In this document: positions 7,799-16,826 of the stretch, one piece after another
Position numbering within the stretch: the first letter of the stretch is position 1
How the letters are laid out: each line of letters opens with the position of its first letter
NCBI GenBank assembly: GCA_028693565.1
Contig: JAQUVE010000008.1
Coordinates: forward strand, 1-42,222
Source of the DNA: Sulfurospirillaceae bacterium
GTDB lineage: Bacteria > Campylobacterota > Campylobacteria > Campylobacterales > Sulfurospirillaceae
Length of the DNA: 42,222 nucleotides
Direction: 5' to 3'
Position numbers and translations under genes: made by a program
The notes under the pieces: model-generated
The model's database searches: none
Seen by the model: only the letters and a program-made list of their open reading frames with translations
Told to the model about the DNA's origin: nothing

Positions 7799-9127
7799 AT
7801 GGAGTTTTTAGAACAAATTGTCTCATCTCTCTCTTCAATTGTATGGGGTCCACCAATGTTAATATTGTTGGTTGGAACAGGTATTTATCTTACAGTTATT
7901 CTTAAAGGAATGCAATTTTGGGCATTACCACACGCTTTAAAGCTTATCTTTCATAAAGAGAGTGATGGCGAAGGTGAAATCAGCCATTTTGCGGCATTGA
8001 TGACTGCACTTGCTGCAACGGTGGGTATCGGGAATATCGTCGGTGTCGCTACGGCGATTACGATGGGCGGACCTGGGGCTGTTTTTTGGATGTGGGTAAC
8101 AGGGCTTGTAGGTATGGCAACGAAGTATTCAGAAGCAGTACTTGCTGTTAAGTATCGTCAAAGAGGTCACCATGGGTATAAAGGTGGACCAATGTATTAC
8201 TTAACCTATGGTCTTAATATGCCAAAATTGGGTATGGCATTTGCAGTATTTACGGCACTTGCTGCTTTTGGTATTGGTAATATGACACAAGCCAATGCAG
8301 TAGCCTCTATTTTAGATTCACAAATGGCTATTCCAACGTGGGTAACAGGTTTAGTATTGTTAACATTAACAGCGTTGGTTATTTTAGGTGGTATTAAATC
8401 AATTGGCCGCTTCACCTCTTTCTTAGTGCCTTTTATGATTTTGATTTATGTCAGCGTGGCATTGATTATTTTAGTGATGAATTTGGATAAAATTGGCGGT
8501 GCATTTGGGCTTATTTTCCACTATGCCTTTAGCCCTATTGCAGCAGGTGGTGGATTTGTTGGTGCAACTATAGCGGCAGCGATTCGCTATGGTGTGGCAC
8601 GTGGAGTTTTTTCTAATGAATCTGGTCTTGGTTCAGCACCCATTGCCGCAGCAGCAGCTAAAACTAATGATCCCGTGCGTCAAGCATTGGTGAGTATGAC
8701 ACAAACATTTATTGATACATTGGTTGTTTGTACAATGACAGCGTTGATTATTTTAATTGGGCCGTTTTGGCAAGAAGGTGTAAGTCCAGGTATGCTAACG
8801 ATGCAAAGTTTTGCATTACATTTAGGTTCAATAGGCTCCATCGTTGTTGTTGTCTCAACAGTACTTTTTGCCTATTCCACGATTTTGGGTTGGAGTTATT
8901 ATGGCGAAAAAGCGTTTGAGTATATTGTGGGCGAGCGATACATTCGATTATATCGAGTTTTATTTATTGCGTTTGTCATGGTTGGGGCTATGATGAAGCT
9001 TGAATTTGTTTGGAATTTTTCAGATTTGATGAATGGTATGATGGCAATTCCTAATTTAATTGCTCTTTTATTGCTCTCCAAGGTCATTTCAACTGAGAGT
9101 GATCGTTATTTTAAAGCGTTAAAATAA
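7799..9127 (+). CDS. sodium:alanine/glycine symporter (AGCS family)
   Basis: The 442-aa multi-pass membrane protein imports alanine or glycine with Na+. Family-typical segments are GDGEISHFAALMTALAATVGIGNIVGVA (residues 58-85), GGPGAVFWMWVTGLVGMATKYSEA, YKGGPMYYL, RGVFSNESGLGSAPIAAAAAKT near residue 270, and ILGWSYYGEKAFEY near residue 362. The length matches AlsT/DagA. AAGGAAG precedes the ATG by 5-6 nt. It follows the permease by 12 nt and precedes the phosphoesterase by 13 nt, so a transport operon is plausible. Confidence 0.92.
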   Translation: MEFLEQIVSSLSSIVWGPPMLILLVGTGIYLTVILKGMQFWALPHALKLIFHKESDGEGEISHFAALMTALAATVGIGNIVGVATAITMGGPGAVFWMWVTGLVGMATKYSEAVLAVKYRQRGHHGYKGGPMYYLTYGLNMPKLGMAFAVFTALAAFGIGNMTQANAVASILDSQMAIPTWVTGLVLLTLTALVILGGIKSIGRFTSFLVPFMILIYVSVALIILVMNLDKIGGAFGLIFHYAFSPIAAGGGFVGATIAAAIRYGVARGVFSNESGLGSAPIAAAAAKTNDPVRQALVSMTQTFIDTLVVCTMTALIILIGPFWQEGVSPGMLTMQSFALHLGSIGSIVVVVSTVLFAYSTILGWSYYGEKAFEYIVGERYIRLYRVLFIAFVMVGAMMKLEFVWNFSDLMNGMMAIPNLIALLLLSKVISTESDRYFKALK

Positions 9128-9140
9128 GTAATAAAAAAAG

Positions 9141-10262
9141 ATGTTTAGACTGAGTTTTGCACTGGTTGCTGTTGCTGTACTTTCGCTAATCAATATGTAC
9201 AGTTATAAGCGATTTTTAAAGCGTTTAGACATCTTGGTGTTTTACCGAAAATTTCTCAAATGGCTGATGATAGTGATCAGCCTTTGTGAAATCGGTTATT
9301 TTTTAGTCCTTCGTCTGGATTTTTTAGATGCCAGACTTTACGCACTATTCTCATCGTTGATTGGCATCTCGTTTATGCTTTTTTGTGTAGCGATCGTTTA
9401 TGATTTAGTACATATCCCTTACAGTCGTATTCCTTTTGATCATTCACGGCGTATGATGATAAAAACAATCCTTGATATTACGATGTTGGTATTGGCTTTT
9501 TCGTATATCATAAAGGGGTTTATCAATGGGACAAAAGCTCCAATTCATAAACATGTGGAGATCTTTATGAAAGGGCTTTCACGTGAACTGCGCATTGTTC
9601 AATTGAGTGATGTGCATTTGGGTAAAACATTAGGGAAAGCATTTTTAGATGATATGATAGCCGAAATTAACACTATGGATGCCGATATAGTGGTTATTAC
9701 CGGTGATTTAGTGGATATGCCTGTTTCTAGTATCGGTGACACTTTAGATGGACTTACAGGGTTGCAAAGTCGATTGGGTGTCTTTTTTGTTCCAGGAAAT
9801 CATGAATATTTTTATGGGGTTGCGGAGATCATGGAGCATTTAGAGTATTTAGGGGTTAATGTTTTACTCAATCGTTCTGTTGTTATAGATGATGTAATTA
9901 ATCTTGCGGGAGTGGCTGATATGATGGGCAAACGGTTTGATTTTTTACCTCCCAATATTCAAAAAGCACTTGCCCATGTTAGACCCGAACTTCCTACGAT
10001 TTTACTTTCGCATCAGCCTAAAATTGTCAAAGAGTTAACTTCTGAAAAGATTGACTTGATTTTAAGTGGTCATACGCATGGAGGACAGATTTTTCCTTTT
10101 GGACTGCTTGTTTTATTGGATCAGCCTTACTTAAGTGGGCTGTATCAACACACTAAGCAGACTCAAGTATATGTGAGTAATGGAGCAGGTTATTGGGGGC
10201 CAGCGGTGCGCATGAATGCACCGAGTGAGATTACGATCATTCATCTTAAAGCAAGCGTATGA
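9141..10262 (+). CDS. membrane-anchored calcineurin-like metallophosphoesterase
   Basis: The 373-aa protein has about four N-terminal membrane segments (residues ~3-20, 40-57, 67-88, 108-124) followed by a metallophosphoesterase domain from ~150. All metal-binding motifs are present: LSDVHLG (D-x-H, ~155), ITGDLVD (~187), GNHEY (~219), LSHQPK (~293) and GHTHGG (~310). The arrangement resembles YkuE/YaeI-type enzymes, some of which cleave UDP-diacylglucosamine or other phosphodiesters. The real substrate is unknown. The domain follows the fourth helix, and its side of the membrane is not fixed by the sequence. It overlaps the next gene by 4 nt (ATGA). Confidence 0.88.
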   Translation: MFRLSFALVAVAVLSLINMYSYKRFLKRLDILVFYRKFLKWLMIVISLCEIGYFLVLRLDFLDARLYALFSSLIGISFMLFCVAIVYDLVHIPYSRIPFDHSRRMMIKTILDITMLVLAFSYIIKGFINGTKAPIHKHVEIFMKGLSRELRIVQLSDVHLGKTLGKAFLDDMIAEINTMDADIVVITGDLVDMPVSSIGDTLDGLTGLQSRLGVFFVPGNHEYFYGVAEIMEHLEYLGVNVLLNRSVVIDDVINLAGVADMMGKRFDFLPPNIQKALAHVRPELPTILLSHQPKIVKELTSEKIDLILSGHTHGGQIFPFGLLVLLDQPYLSGLYQHTKQTQVYVSNGAGYWGPAVRMNAPSEITIIHLKASV

Positions 10263-10801
10263 AACAGAGTTTTTTTGGGTGTGTGATACTGCTTGTATTT
10301 TTTGGCTGTAGTGCTAAGGTAGAGCACATGCGTGTGGAGCCCATACGGGTTGAGCAACTTAGGCAAGAATTGCTTAGTTTGGGTGATAATATAGATACAA
10401 GAGAAGCAAAGATGCTTGCCTATGAGGCTATCTTGTATCCTCAAGAATTAGCTGTCAAATACGGGCTGGTATATCCTCCAACATTTCATAACTTTTTGAT
10501 TAATGCGGGACTTAAAGAGCGGGGTTTGTGTTATGAATGGAGTGAAGACATGATAACGCACCTTAAAGCACAACACTACCAGAGTTTTGATTTACGTTGG
10601 GGAGTAGCAAATAAGGGAGCCTTTGATGAGCATAATTCTGTCGTCGTTGTGGCTAAGAAAGCTCCTTTTGAAAAAGGTCTTTTACTTGATCCATGGCGAC
10701 ACTCTGGAGAACTTTACTGGACAAAATTAAAGGATGATCCTGAGTATACTTGGGTTGAGAATTTAGAGCGAAGCCGTTATTTTGGAACGATACAAAAGTA
10801 A
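10259..10801 (+). CDS. lipoprotein-like protein with possible Cys-His-Asp (papain-like) triad
   Basis: I do not recognise a named family. The 180-aa product begins with a signal-like stretch ending VFFGC-SAK; Cys17 could be lipidated, although the lipobox is imperfect. In the mature part an ordered set of conserved-looking residues appears: Cys91 in RGLCYEWSEDM, His125 in FDEHNSVVVV, and Asp144 in LLLDPWRHSG. This Cys...His(beta)...Asp order is that of transglutaminase/NlpC-like cysteine hydrolases, so a periplasmic peptidase or amidase is possible. The gene overlaps the phosphoesterase gene by 4 nt. The call is inference only. Confidence 0.6.
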   Translation: MKQSFFGCVILLVFFGCSAKVEHMRVEPIRVEQLRQELLSLGDNIDTREAKMLAYEAILYPQELAVKYGLVYPPTFHNFLINAGLKERGLCYEWSEDMITHLKAQHYQSFDLRWGVANKGAFDEHNSVVVVAKKAPFEKGLLLDPWRHSGELYWTKLKDDPEYTWVENLERSRYFGTIQK

Positions 10802-10806
10802 AAAGA

Positions 10807-11421
10807 TTAGATGGCTATTTGTTTTTTCTTGAGGATGACGCGAATGACGCTTCCTTTGCCTTGATGGGATGTTCCTTCGTCTAAAAAGATGACTTCTTGT
10901 GAAAGTTTGAGAACTTCACAGGGTAAAGATTTTACCATGTCTAAGATATCATTAAAATCATAGAGTAAAGCGATATTTTTAGGGCCCCCACTGGAAAAAT
11001 TAATTTGGCTTTCGCTGAAGAGTTCAGCGATAAAAATACCTCCTACATGAAGTGCCAATAAAGCTTTTTCAAAGAGCATTTTTTGATCTTTTTTGAAAAG
11101 ATGTAAATAGGTACATACTACCGCGTCATAAGTAGGTGTTGGAGTCCAATATTGAATGAGTGTGTGGCGAATCTTAATATCAAGGTAGTACTCTTTTGCC
11201 CATTTGCGTAGTTTAAAGAGCGCAACATCTGAAGCGTCTAGTGCCTCAATTTCCAATCCTTTCTCGGCCAAATAAATGGCATTTCTGCCTTCACCCTCAC
11301 CCAAACACATAACAGTTTTTGCTTGAGCTATAAGCTCAAAGTTATCTTTGATAAAATTATTGGGAGCATAGCCGTAAAGTCGTTCTTTACTTTGAAATTT
11401 GGCATTCCAAACCTCTTGCAT
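10807..11421 (-). CDS. class I SAM-dependent methyltransferase (TehB-like)
   Basis: The 204-aa cytosolic protein has SAM motif I as VMCLGEGEGRNAIYLAEKG (residues ~37-55), the acidic motif II EALDASDVAL and a motif IV-like YDAVVCTYLHLF. The start WNAKFQSKERLYGYAPNNF is like TehB/thiopurine-type methyltransferases (W...ry..ype.). The substrate is not known; a role in tellurite or selenite handling is only suggested by TehB relatives. The start ATG has AGGGG 6 nt upstream. It converges with the lipoprotein-like gene with only 5 bases between, and is divergent from the FmdE-like gene. Confidence 0.8.
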   Translation of the reverse strand: MQEVWNAKFQSKERLYGYAPNNFIKDNFELIAQAKTVMCLGEGEGRNAIYLAEKGLEIEALDASDVALFKLRKWAKEYYLDIKIRHTLIQYWTPTPTYDAVVCTYLHLFKKDQKMLFEKALLALHVGGIFIAELFSESQINFSSGGPKNIALLYDFNDILDMVKSLPCEVLKLSQEVIFLDEGTSHQGKGSVIRVILKKKQIAI

Positions 11422-11448
11422 TCAACCCCTTTTATTTTTAATGAGACT

Positions 11449-11457
11449 ATTGTAACA
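11449..11457 (-). promoter_or_regulatory. candidate extended -10 promoter for the TehB-like gene
   Basis: On the minus strand TGTTACAAT forms an extended -10 element about 28 nt before the start codon. No convincing -35 was found, as is common for such promoters in this phylum. Confidence 0.4.
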
Positions 11458-11523
11458 CAATTTAAATCAATGAAATACATTTTGTTTTCAGATAGAATTG
11501 ACGAATTAATAAAGGAGTAAAAT

Positions 11524-12123
11524 ATGCAGTATCCTCATTTTTTCGAAACTGTAGAGACGATTAAGCTCAAAGATGAGCTTTCAGAAGTTTTAGGAGCATT
11601 TAGCGAAGGTATTTTAGAGATCAGTTATTTGGACGTTGTCAAAAATGCTGGGCACAGTTGTCCTACCACAGCGGGTGCTTATTTGATGGCAAGAGAAGGT
11701 CTTAAAGAGCTTTATCAAGGTGCAATTGCCAAGCGAGGTGACGTAAAGGTATATTTTAAAGAGGCCATTGAAGAGGGGACAACAGGTGTAAGCGCAAATA
11801 TTTTTTCATTAATAACAGGAGCCACTGATGTTTGGGGATTCAAAGGTTTGGGAAATCACTATATTCGAAAAAATTTAATGTTTTTTCAAGCGGATATTCC
11901 CTTATATGTAAGGCTTCAAAGAGCGGATACAGGAGCTATGATTGATATGGCATATCATCCCAATCGCATTGAGGCTGATGTAACTATAAATGCTTTGATG
12001 CCAAAAATCATAACAGAAAATGCAAATCAAGAAGAAAAAAAGCAGTTTATGGCTTTATGGCAGGCAAGGGTGCAAAATATTTTAGAAAATTTTGATAAAG
12101 TTATAGATTATAAAATAGATTAA
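11524..12123 (+). CDS. FmdE-like domain protein
   Basis: The 199-aa protein carries NAGHSCPTTAGAYLMAREGL near residue 40. This resembles the H-G-H-x-C-P-G motif of the FmdE family (named from the formylmethanofuran dehydrogenase operon), where His/Cys bind metal. A second block, GTTGVSANIFSLITGATDVWGFKGLG, resembles the FmdE region with a threonine-glycine loop. There is no methanofuran pathway here, so the role is unknown; redox or metal binding is a guess. AAAGGAG precedes the ATG by 6 nt. It lies 19 nt before the GGDEF-EAL gene, so they may be co-transcribed. Confidence 0.55.
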   Translation: MQYPHFFETVETIKLKDELSEVLGAFSEGILEISYLDVVKNAGHSCPTTAGAYLMAREGLKELYQGAIAKRGDVKVYFKEAIEEGTTGVSANIFSLITGATDVWGFKGLGNHYIRKNLMFFQADIPLYVRLQRADTGAMIDMAYHPNRIEADVTINALMPKIITENANQEEKKQFMALWQARVQNILENFDKVIDYKID

Positions 12124-12142
12124 AAACCAATAGGAGTTTAAT

Positions 12143-15037
12143 TTGATAGGGATGCTTAAAAAAGATATCACAAAGTGGATTATATTGTTACCCGCTTTTG
12201 CTGTTTTATTAACATCACTTATTATTCTAAGTATAGTGATTACCTCTGAAATTGCTACTTACAATAAATCGATTGAAGAAGCGCATGTTGAATATGTTAA
12301 AAGTGCTAAATTTCAAGCGCAAGACCGCATTGATAAGTTGATTGCTTATATTGATTTTAATGAAAAATTTGTTTTTAATGAAGCCAAAGAAGAAGTTCGT
12401 ACCATTGTCAATGTTGGCTATGGGTTAATGATGGATATATACAAAGAAAATTCCACATTGCCACGCCAAGAAATTTTAGAAAAAATCAAAATAAAACTAC
12501 GAAACACACGTTTTTTTAATGACTTGAGTGGGTATTATTTTATCTATGATATGCATGGAGTGAATATCATGCACGGTGGGGATAGCCGTTTAGAAGGACA
12601 AAATTTAAGTGCACTCCAAGATGTAAATGGTAAGTTTATTATTCAAGATGTGATTGAAAGACTGAAAAAAAACAATGAAATATTTAATGAATGGATGTGG
12701 AAAAATAGCGGTGAAAGTGGTTTTCGAAAAAAAATTGGCTTTGATAAATATGTTCCTGCCTTGGGTGTTTTTATTGGAAGTGCTCGCTATGAAGATGAAA
12801 TTCGCGAGAAAATAAAAAAAGAGACGCAAAAATTGTTGCTTAATACCCGCTATGGTGAAAGTGGCGATGGTTATATTTTTGCTTATGATTATGACGGTAT
12901 CACCATCTCTCACGGCGATACATCTTTAGTGGGACAAAATAGAAAAAGCGTTGTAAGTAATGGGCAATTTATTATTCGTGATATTATTGAAGGAGCAAGA
13001 ATTAATCCAGAAGGATTTTTTATGGCTTATCAATCAACATATCGTCCCAATGCAGCGAGTGATAAATCGAAAGTCTCTTTTATTAGGGCAATTCCTCAAT
13101 TTGGGTGGATAATAGGTACTGGAACGTATATTGCAGAAGAGCAAAAAGCACTGCTTGGACGCACATCAATGATTAAAGCAAAAATGAAAGAGACTATTTC
13201 TCAGATTACTCTTGTTTCAGTCATTATTATTTTTATTATTTTGTGGGTGATGTTTATTGTCTCGCATAAAATTCAAACAATACTTTCTCGTTATGAAAAT
13301 CATCTTTTAATGAGTAATGAAAAGATTAAAGAACAAAAGCACATCTTTGAAATTTTGTATCAAAAATCAGCTGATGGTATTATGTTGATTCGGGACAATG
13401 TTGTGATTGATTGTAATGAATCCGTGGTTAAAATGTTCAAAGCTCAAAACAAAGAAGAGCTTATTGATGTGTCTCCTTCAGAGCTTTCTCCTGCGTTTCA
13501 ACCAGACGGGCAAAACTCTTATGAAAAATCACTCAAGATGGATGCGCTAGCTGTGGAAAATGGCATGCACAAATTTGAGTGGCTCGCTCGAAGAAGCGAT
13601 GGCGATGTGTTTTGGCTAAGTATTGTGATGACAGCCATTCGAGTTAAGGAAAGTGTTGTGTTGCACTGCTCGATGCGTGATATTACAATGAGAAAGGCAC
13701 TTGAAGATGAAAATAAAAAACAAAAACAGCTACTCGTACATCAAGTCGAGCACGATATTTTAACAGGACTACCTAACCGTAATTTATTGCAAGATAGGCT
13801 TGCACAAGCGATTAAAAAAGCACACCGTGATGAGAGTGTATTGGCAGTATTGTTTGTAGATATAGATAAATTTAAAAGTGTTAATGATACATTAGGGCAT
13901 GATGCTGGTGATATTTTGTTAAAAACGATTGCGACTCGTATGCGAACCAATATCCGTGATACGGACACTGTTGCGAGACTTAGTGGCGATGAATTTATTA
14001 TTCTCTTTGATGGATGTAAAGATATTAGTGATGTTTTTATTGCCATCAAAAAGCTGTTAAATGCGTTTAATGAACCTGTTAGTTTTGGAAATGATAGCTT
14101 TAAAGTCACTATGAGTATCGGTGTAAGCGTCTATCCTAATGATGGAGAAAATGCTAGTAAGCTTCTACGTAATGCTGATCTTGCGATGTATCGTGCTAAG
14201 GCAGAAGGGCGTAATCGGTATAAATTTTTTGATGCTGAGATGAATAATGAGACAAATGAGCATTTGGCAATCGAAAAAAGCCTCGCGCATGCTTTATATA
14301 ACCATGAATTTGTATTGTATTACCAGCCGCAAATTAATTTACAAAATGAAAAAATTGTAGGATTTGAGGCTTTAATCAGATGGCAACATCCTGAAAAAGG
14401 GTTGGTGATGCCTTCTTATTTTATTCATATTGCAGAAGAGAGTGACCTTATTATTGAGATAGGTAAATGGGTTACTATGGAAGCTATGAAGCAAATGAAA
14501 GTATGGTATGACGCAGGATTGAATCCGGGAAAAGTGGCTATTAATTTTGCAGGTAAACAACTAGAATCACCTGAACTGACCCAATGTATGTTGAATTGTC
14601 TCAAAGAGAGCGGATGTAGTGCAAAATGGATTGAGATGGAGGTAGTCGAGCGTTTTATTATGCATGACACGCAAAAATCGATTACCCTGTTAAGCCATTT
14701 AAGAGAGATTGGTATCGATATTTCTATTGATGATTTTGGTACAGGACACTCTTCTTTGGCCTATCTTAAACAATTGCCGATTACGAAGTTAAAGATTGAT
14801 CAAAGTTTTGTTCAAAACTTGGAAAACTCTAAAGAAGACCGTGCTATTGCAAAAACGATTATAGAATTAGGACGAGGTTTAGGGTTGACGGTATTGGCTG
14901 AAGGCGTAGAAACGTTAGGGCAAAAAGAGTTTATTTATCAAAGTGGTTGCGAGTTGATGCAAGGCTATTTTTTTAGCCGACCAATTAGTGCAGAGAATGC
15001 AGAAAAATTACTGAAAAATCAGAGCGAAATGCTATAA
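12143..15037 (+). CDS. dual-Cache, PAS, GGDEF and EAL cyclic-di-GMP signalling protein
   Basis: The 964-aa membrane sensor contains TM1 (~13-34), two Cache-type periplasmic modules (GYYFIYDMHGVNIMHG ~133; GYIFAYDYDGITISHG ~248, each followed by an IG(S/T)..Y closing strand), TM2 (~352-372), PAS (~395-510), GGDEF (~540-690) and EAL (~705-955). The GGDEF motif reads SGDEF at 614-618, with the DxLT and NDT..HDAGD segments kept. The EAL domain keeps the catalytic signature: E742ALIRW, EVVE, DDFGTG, KLKID, EGVE and QGY. It may therefore be a phosphodiesterase, with cyclase activity uncertain. The start is TTG 12143, chosen because AGGAG is 6 nt upstream; ATG 12152 lacks an SD. Confidence 0.9.
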   Translation: MIGMLKKDITKWIILLPAFAVLLTSLIILSIVITSEIATYNKSIEEAHVEYVKSAKFQAQDRIDKLIAYIDFNEKFVFNEAKEEVRTIVNVGYGLMMDIYKENSTLPRQEILEKIKIKLRNTRFFNDLSGYYFIYDMHGVNIMHGGDSRLEGQNLSALQDVNGKFIIQDVIERLKKNNEIFNEWMWKNSGESGFRKKIGFDKYVPALGVFIGSARYEDEIREKIKKETQKLLLNTRYGESGDGYIFAYDYDGITISHGDTSLVGQNRKSVVSNGQFIIRDIIEGARINPEGFFMAYQSTYRPNAASDKSKVSFIRAIPQFGWIIGTGTYIAEEQKALLGRTSMIKAKMKETISQITLVSVIIIFIILWVMFIVSHKIQTILSRYENHLLMSNEKIKEQKHIFEILYQKSADGIMLIRDNVVIDCNESVVKMFKAQNKEELIDVSPSELSPAFQPDGQNSYEKSLKMDALAVENGMHKFEWLARRSDGDVFWLSIVMTAIRVKESVVLHCSMRDITMRKALEDENKKQKQLLVHQVEHDILTGLPNRNLLQDRLAQAIKKAHRDESVLAVLFVDIDKFKSVNDTLGHDAGDILLKTIATRMRTNIRDTDTVARLSGDEFIILFDGCKDISDVFIAIKKLLNAFNEPVSFGNDSFKVTMSIGVSVYPNDGENASKLLRNADLAMYRAKAEGRNRYKFFDAEMNNETNEHLAIEKSLAHALYNHEFVLYYQPQINLQNEKIVGFEALIRWQHPEKGLVMPSYFIHIAEESDLIIEIGKWVTMEAMKQMKVWYDAGLNPGKVAINFAGKQLESPELTQCMLNCLKESGCSAKWIEMEVVERFIMHDTQKSITLLSHLREIGIDISIDDFGTGHSSLAYLKQLPITKLKIDQSFVQNLENSKEDRAIAKTIIELGRGLGLTVLAEGVETLGQKEFIYQSGCELMQGYFFSRPISAENAEKLLKNQSEML

Positions 15038-15038
15038 T
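15011..15038 (+). promoter_or_regulatory. candidate sigma-70 promoter for the M15-like peptidase gene
   Basis: CTGAAA, a 16-nt spacer and TATAAT lie at the very end of the GGDEF-EAL coding region, about 30 nt before the next ATG. The -35 is weak (4 of 6 matches). Confidence 0.35.
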
Positions 15039-15068
15039 ATTGACACTAAATCAAGAAGCGAGACAAGG

Positions 15069-15815
15069 ATGCTAAGAAGAGCTTTTTTAGGTGCTATGGG
15101 AGCAAGTTTACTCAGCACATTTGCGTTTGCAGATGAGCATAACAGTGAAGATATATGGCTGAGGGAAGATCAAAAGATACCTTTTTTCTCTGTAGTTAAG
15201 AAGCTTGATCAGATAGAAAGTACTGTCGGATATGCTAAATTCAATTTAATCTCTTTTGATGAAGCTATTAAAATTGCTCGAAATTATCCCAAAATAGAGC
15301 CCTTCACATCAGCAGAATTAGCCTATATCGAAGAGGTCTTTTATGAAGATCCTATCAAATATGGCTTTTATGGCAAGCGTACTTGTTTTAGTTTAAGTGA
15401 AAGTATCAATGAAAAAGATGTTATCAAAATACCTCACTCTGGTCATTACCTCTACCGTGGACATTCACAAGAATCTTTTGGACATATCCTTAAAGACGTA
15501 GGCAATTCTATTATTTTAACTTCTGGAATACGCGGTATCGTAAAACAGTTGAGTTTACATTTAGAAAAAATAAAAAGTGAAAATGGAAATATTACACTTG
15601 CTACACGTTCACTTGTTCCCCCAGGCTACTCGTATCATACGATAGGTGATTTTGACGTAGGTAAACGTGGTTGGGGGCATGAAAATTTTACGCCAAATTT
15701 TGCAAGGACATCAGAATTTTGGAGTTTACAAAAACTTCCTTATATCTCTATGCGCTATACTCTTGGAAATCAAGATGGCGTGCGCTTTGAGCCGTGGCAT
15801 GTTAAAATTGTATAA
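15069..15815 (+). CDS. Tat-exported M15-type peptidase (VanY-like D,D-carboxypeptidase family)
   Basis: The 248-aa protein begins MLRRAFLGAMGASLL...AFA, a twin-arginine signal with a cleavage-like site before DEHNS. The C-terminal half resembles M15 peptidases: ILTSGIRG, Q.SLHL, RSLVPPGYSYHTIGDFDVG and a final EPWHVKIV. Likely zinc ligands are His190, Asp194 or Asp196, and His244. In classical VanX/VanY the motif is SxHxxGxAxD, with seven positions from His to Asp. Here the His-Asp spacing is six (to Asp196), so this is a divergent subgroup. The likely role is trimming peptidoglycan stem peptides in the periplasm; the exact activity is inferred. Confidence 0.72.
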   Translation: MLRRAFLGAMGASLLSTFAFADEHNSEDIWLREDQKIPFFSVVKKLDQIESTVGYAKFNLISFDEAIKIARNYPKIEPFTSAELAYIEEVFYEDPIKYGFYGKRTCFSLSESINEKDVIKIPHSGHYLYRGHSQESFGHILKDVGNSIILTSGIRGIVKQLSLHLEKIKSENGNITLATRSLVPPGYSYHTIGDFDVGKRGWGHENFTPNFARTSEFWSLQKLPYISMRYTLGNQDGVRFEPWHVKIV

Positions 15816-15830
15816 AGGAGTTTTTGAATT

Positions 15831-16826
15831 TTGATTTTAAGTATTGAGAGTAGTTGCGATGATAGTTCCGTTGCCATTACTCGCCAAAGTGATAAAAAAC
15901 TGCTTTTTCACAAAAAAATTTCCCAAGATGCTGAACATGCTGTTTACGGTGGTGTTGTACCAGAATTAGCAGCTCGTCTTCATGCCTTAGCCTTACCTAA
16001 TATATTAGAAGAGACAACGCTTTATTTTAACCAACTTAAAGCAGTTGCTGTGACCAATGAGCCAGGACTGTCTGTAACGTTAGTTGAAGGGATGAGTATG
16101 GCAAAAGCTTTAAGTATCTCCTTGGACATACCTTTAATGGGAATTAACCATCTTAGAGGCCACATCTACTCTTTATTTATTGAAAAAGAGACATGTTTTC
16201 CAATGGATATTTTATTGGTCTCAGGAGGGCACACGCAACTTCTACATGTCAAGAGTTATGAAGAGATTGAGGTGCTCGCTACAACCATGGACGATAGTTT
16301 TGGAGAGAGTTTTGATAAAGTTGGCAAGATGTTAGGACTTCCTTATCCTGCCGGACCTATTATTGAAAGTTACGCTAAAAAAGGCAATGAAAAACGGTTT
16401 GATTTCACCATACCGTTGCAAAGAAGTAAAACGTTAGCTTTTAGTTATTCGGGACTAAAAAACCAAGTCCGTTTGTGCATTGAAGCTCAAGAAAGATTAG
16501 ATGAACAAACGATTTGTGATATTTGCGCTTCGTTTCAGCGTGTTGCTATTGCGCATTTGATGCAACAAATTAAAAAAGCGTATAAAGAACGAAAAATAGA
16601 GCATTTTGGGGTTGTTGGTGGCGCTAGTGCCAATCTTTATTTGCGAGCTCAACTTGAAGCTTTTTGCCTTTCCAAAAAAGCCACTTTACATGTAGCTACT
16701 ATGGAATTTTGTTCTGATAATGCCGCGATGATAGGACGCTGTGCGATAGAAGCCTATGAAAAAAAATATTTTACCACCATTGAAGAGATTCAACTTAAAC
16801 CATCTTCTAAAAATGGATATTTTTAG
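15831..16826 (+). CDS. tsaD: tRNA N6-adenosine threonylcarbamoyltransferase
   Basis: Essential t6A37 tRNA-modification enzyme (Gcp/YgjD/Kae1), transferring the threonylcarbamoyl group to A37 of ANN-decoding tRNAs with TsaB/TsaE. The ASKHA-fold motifs are present: [13 protein letters not shown] (residues 4-16), the metal-binding HLRGHI near 103, [11 protein letters not shown] near 128, [12 protein letters not shown] near 160, [10 protein letters not shown] near 263 and CSDNAAMIG near 294. The 331-aa length is normal. The start is TTG 15831, as no in-frame ATG or GTG is available; AAAGGAG lies 10 nt upstream. It overlaps the convergent murB by 4 nt. Confidence 0.95.
   Translation: MILSIESSCDDSSVAITRQSDKKLLFHKKISQDAEHAVYGGVVPELAARLHALALPNILEETTLYFNQLKAVAVTNEPGLSVTLVEGMSMAKALSISLDIPLMGINHLRGHIYSLFIEKETCFPMDILLVSGGHTQLLHVKSYEEIEVLATTMDDSFGESFDKVGKMLGLPYPAGPIIESYAKKGNEKRFDFTIPLQRSKTLAFSYSGLKNQVRLCIEAQERLDEQTICDICASFQRVAIAHLMQQIKKAYKERKIEHFGVVGGASANLYLRAQLEAFCLSKKATLHVATMEFCSDNAAMIGRCAIEAYEKKYFTTIEEIQLKPSSKNGYF

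Noticed and set aside
11323-11520. 65-aa plus ORF overlapping the start of the TehB-like gene
   Set aside because: It is antisense to the methyltransferase, has no SD and covers the divergent promoters.
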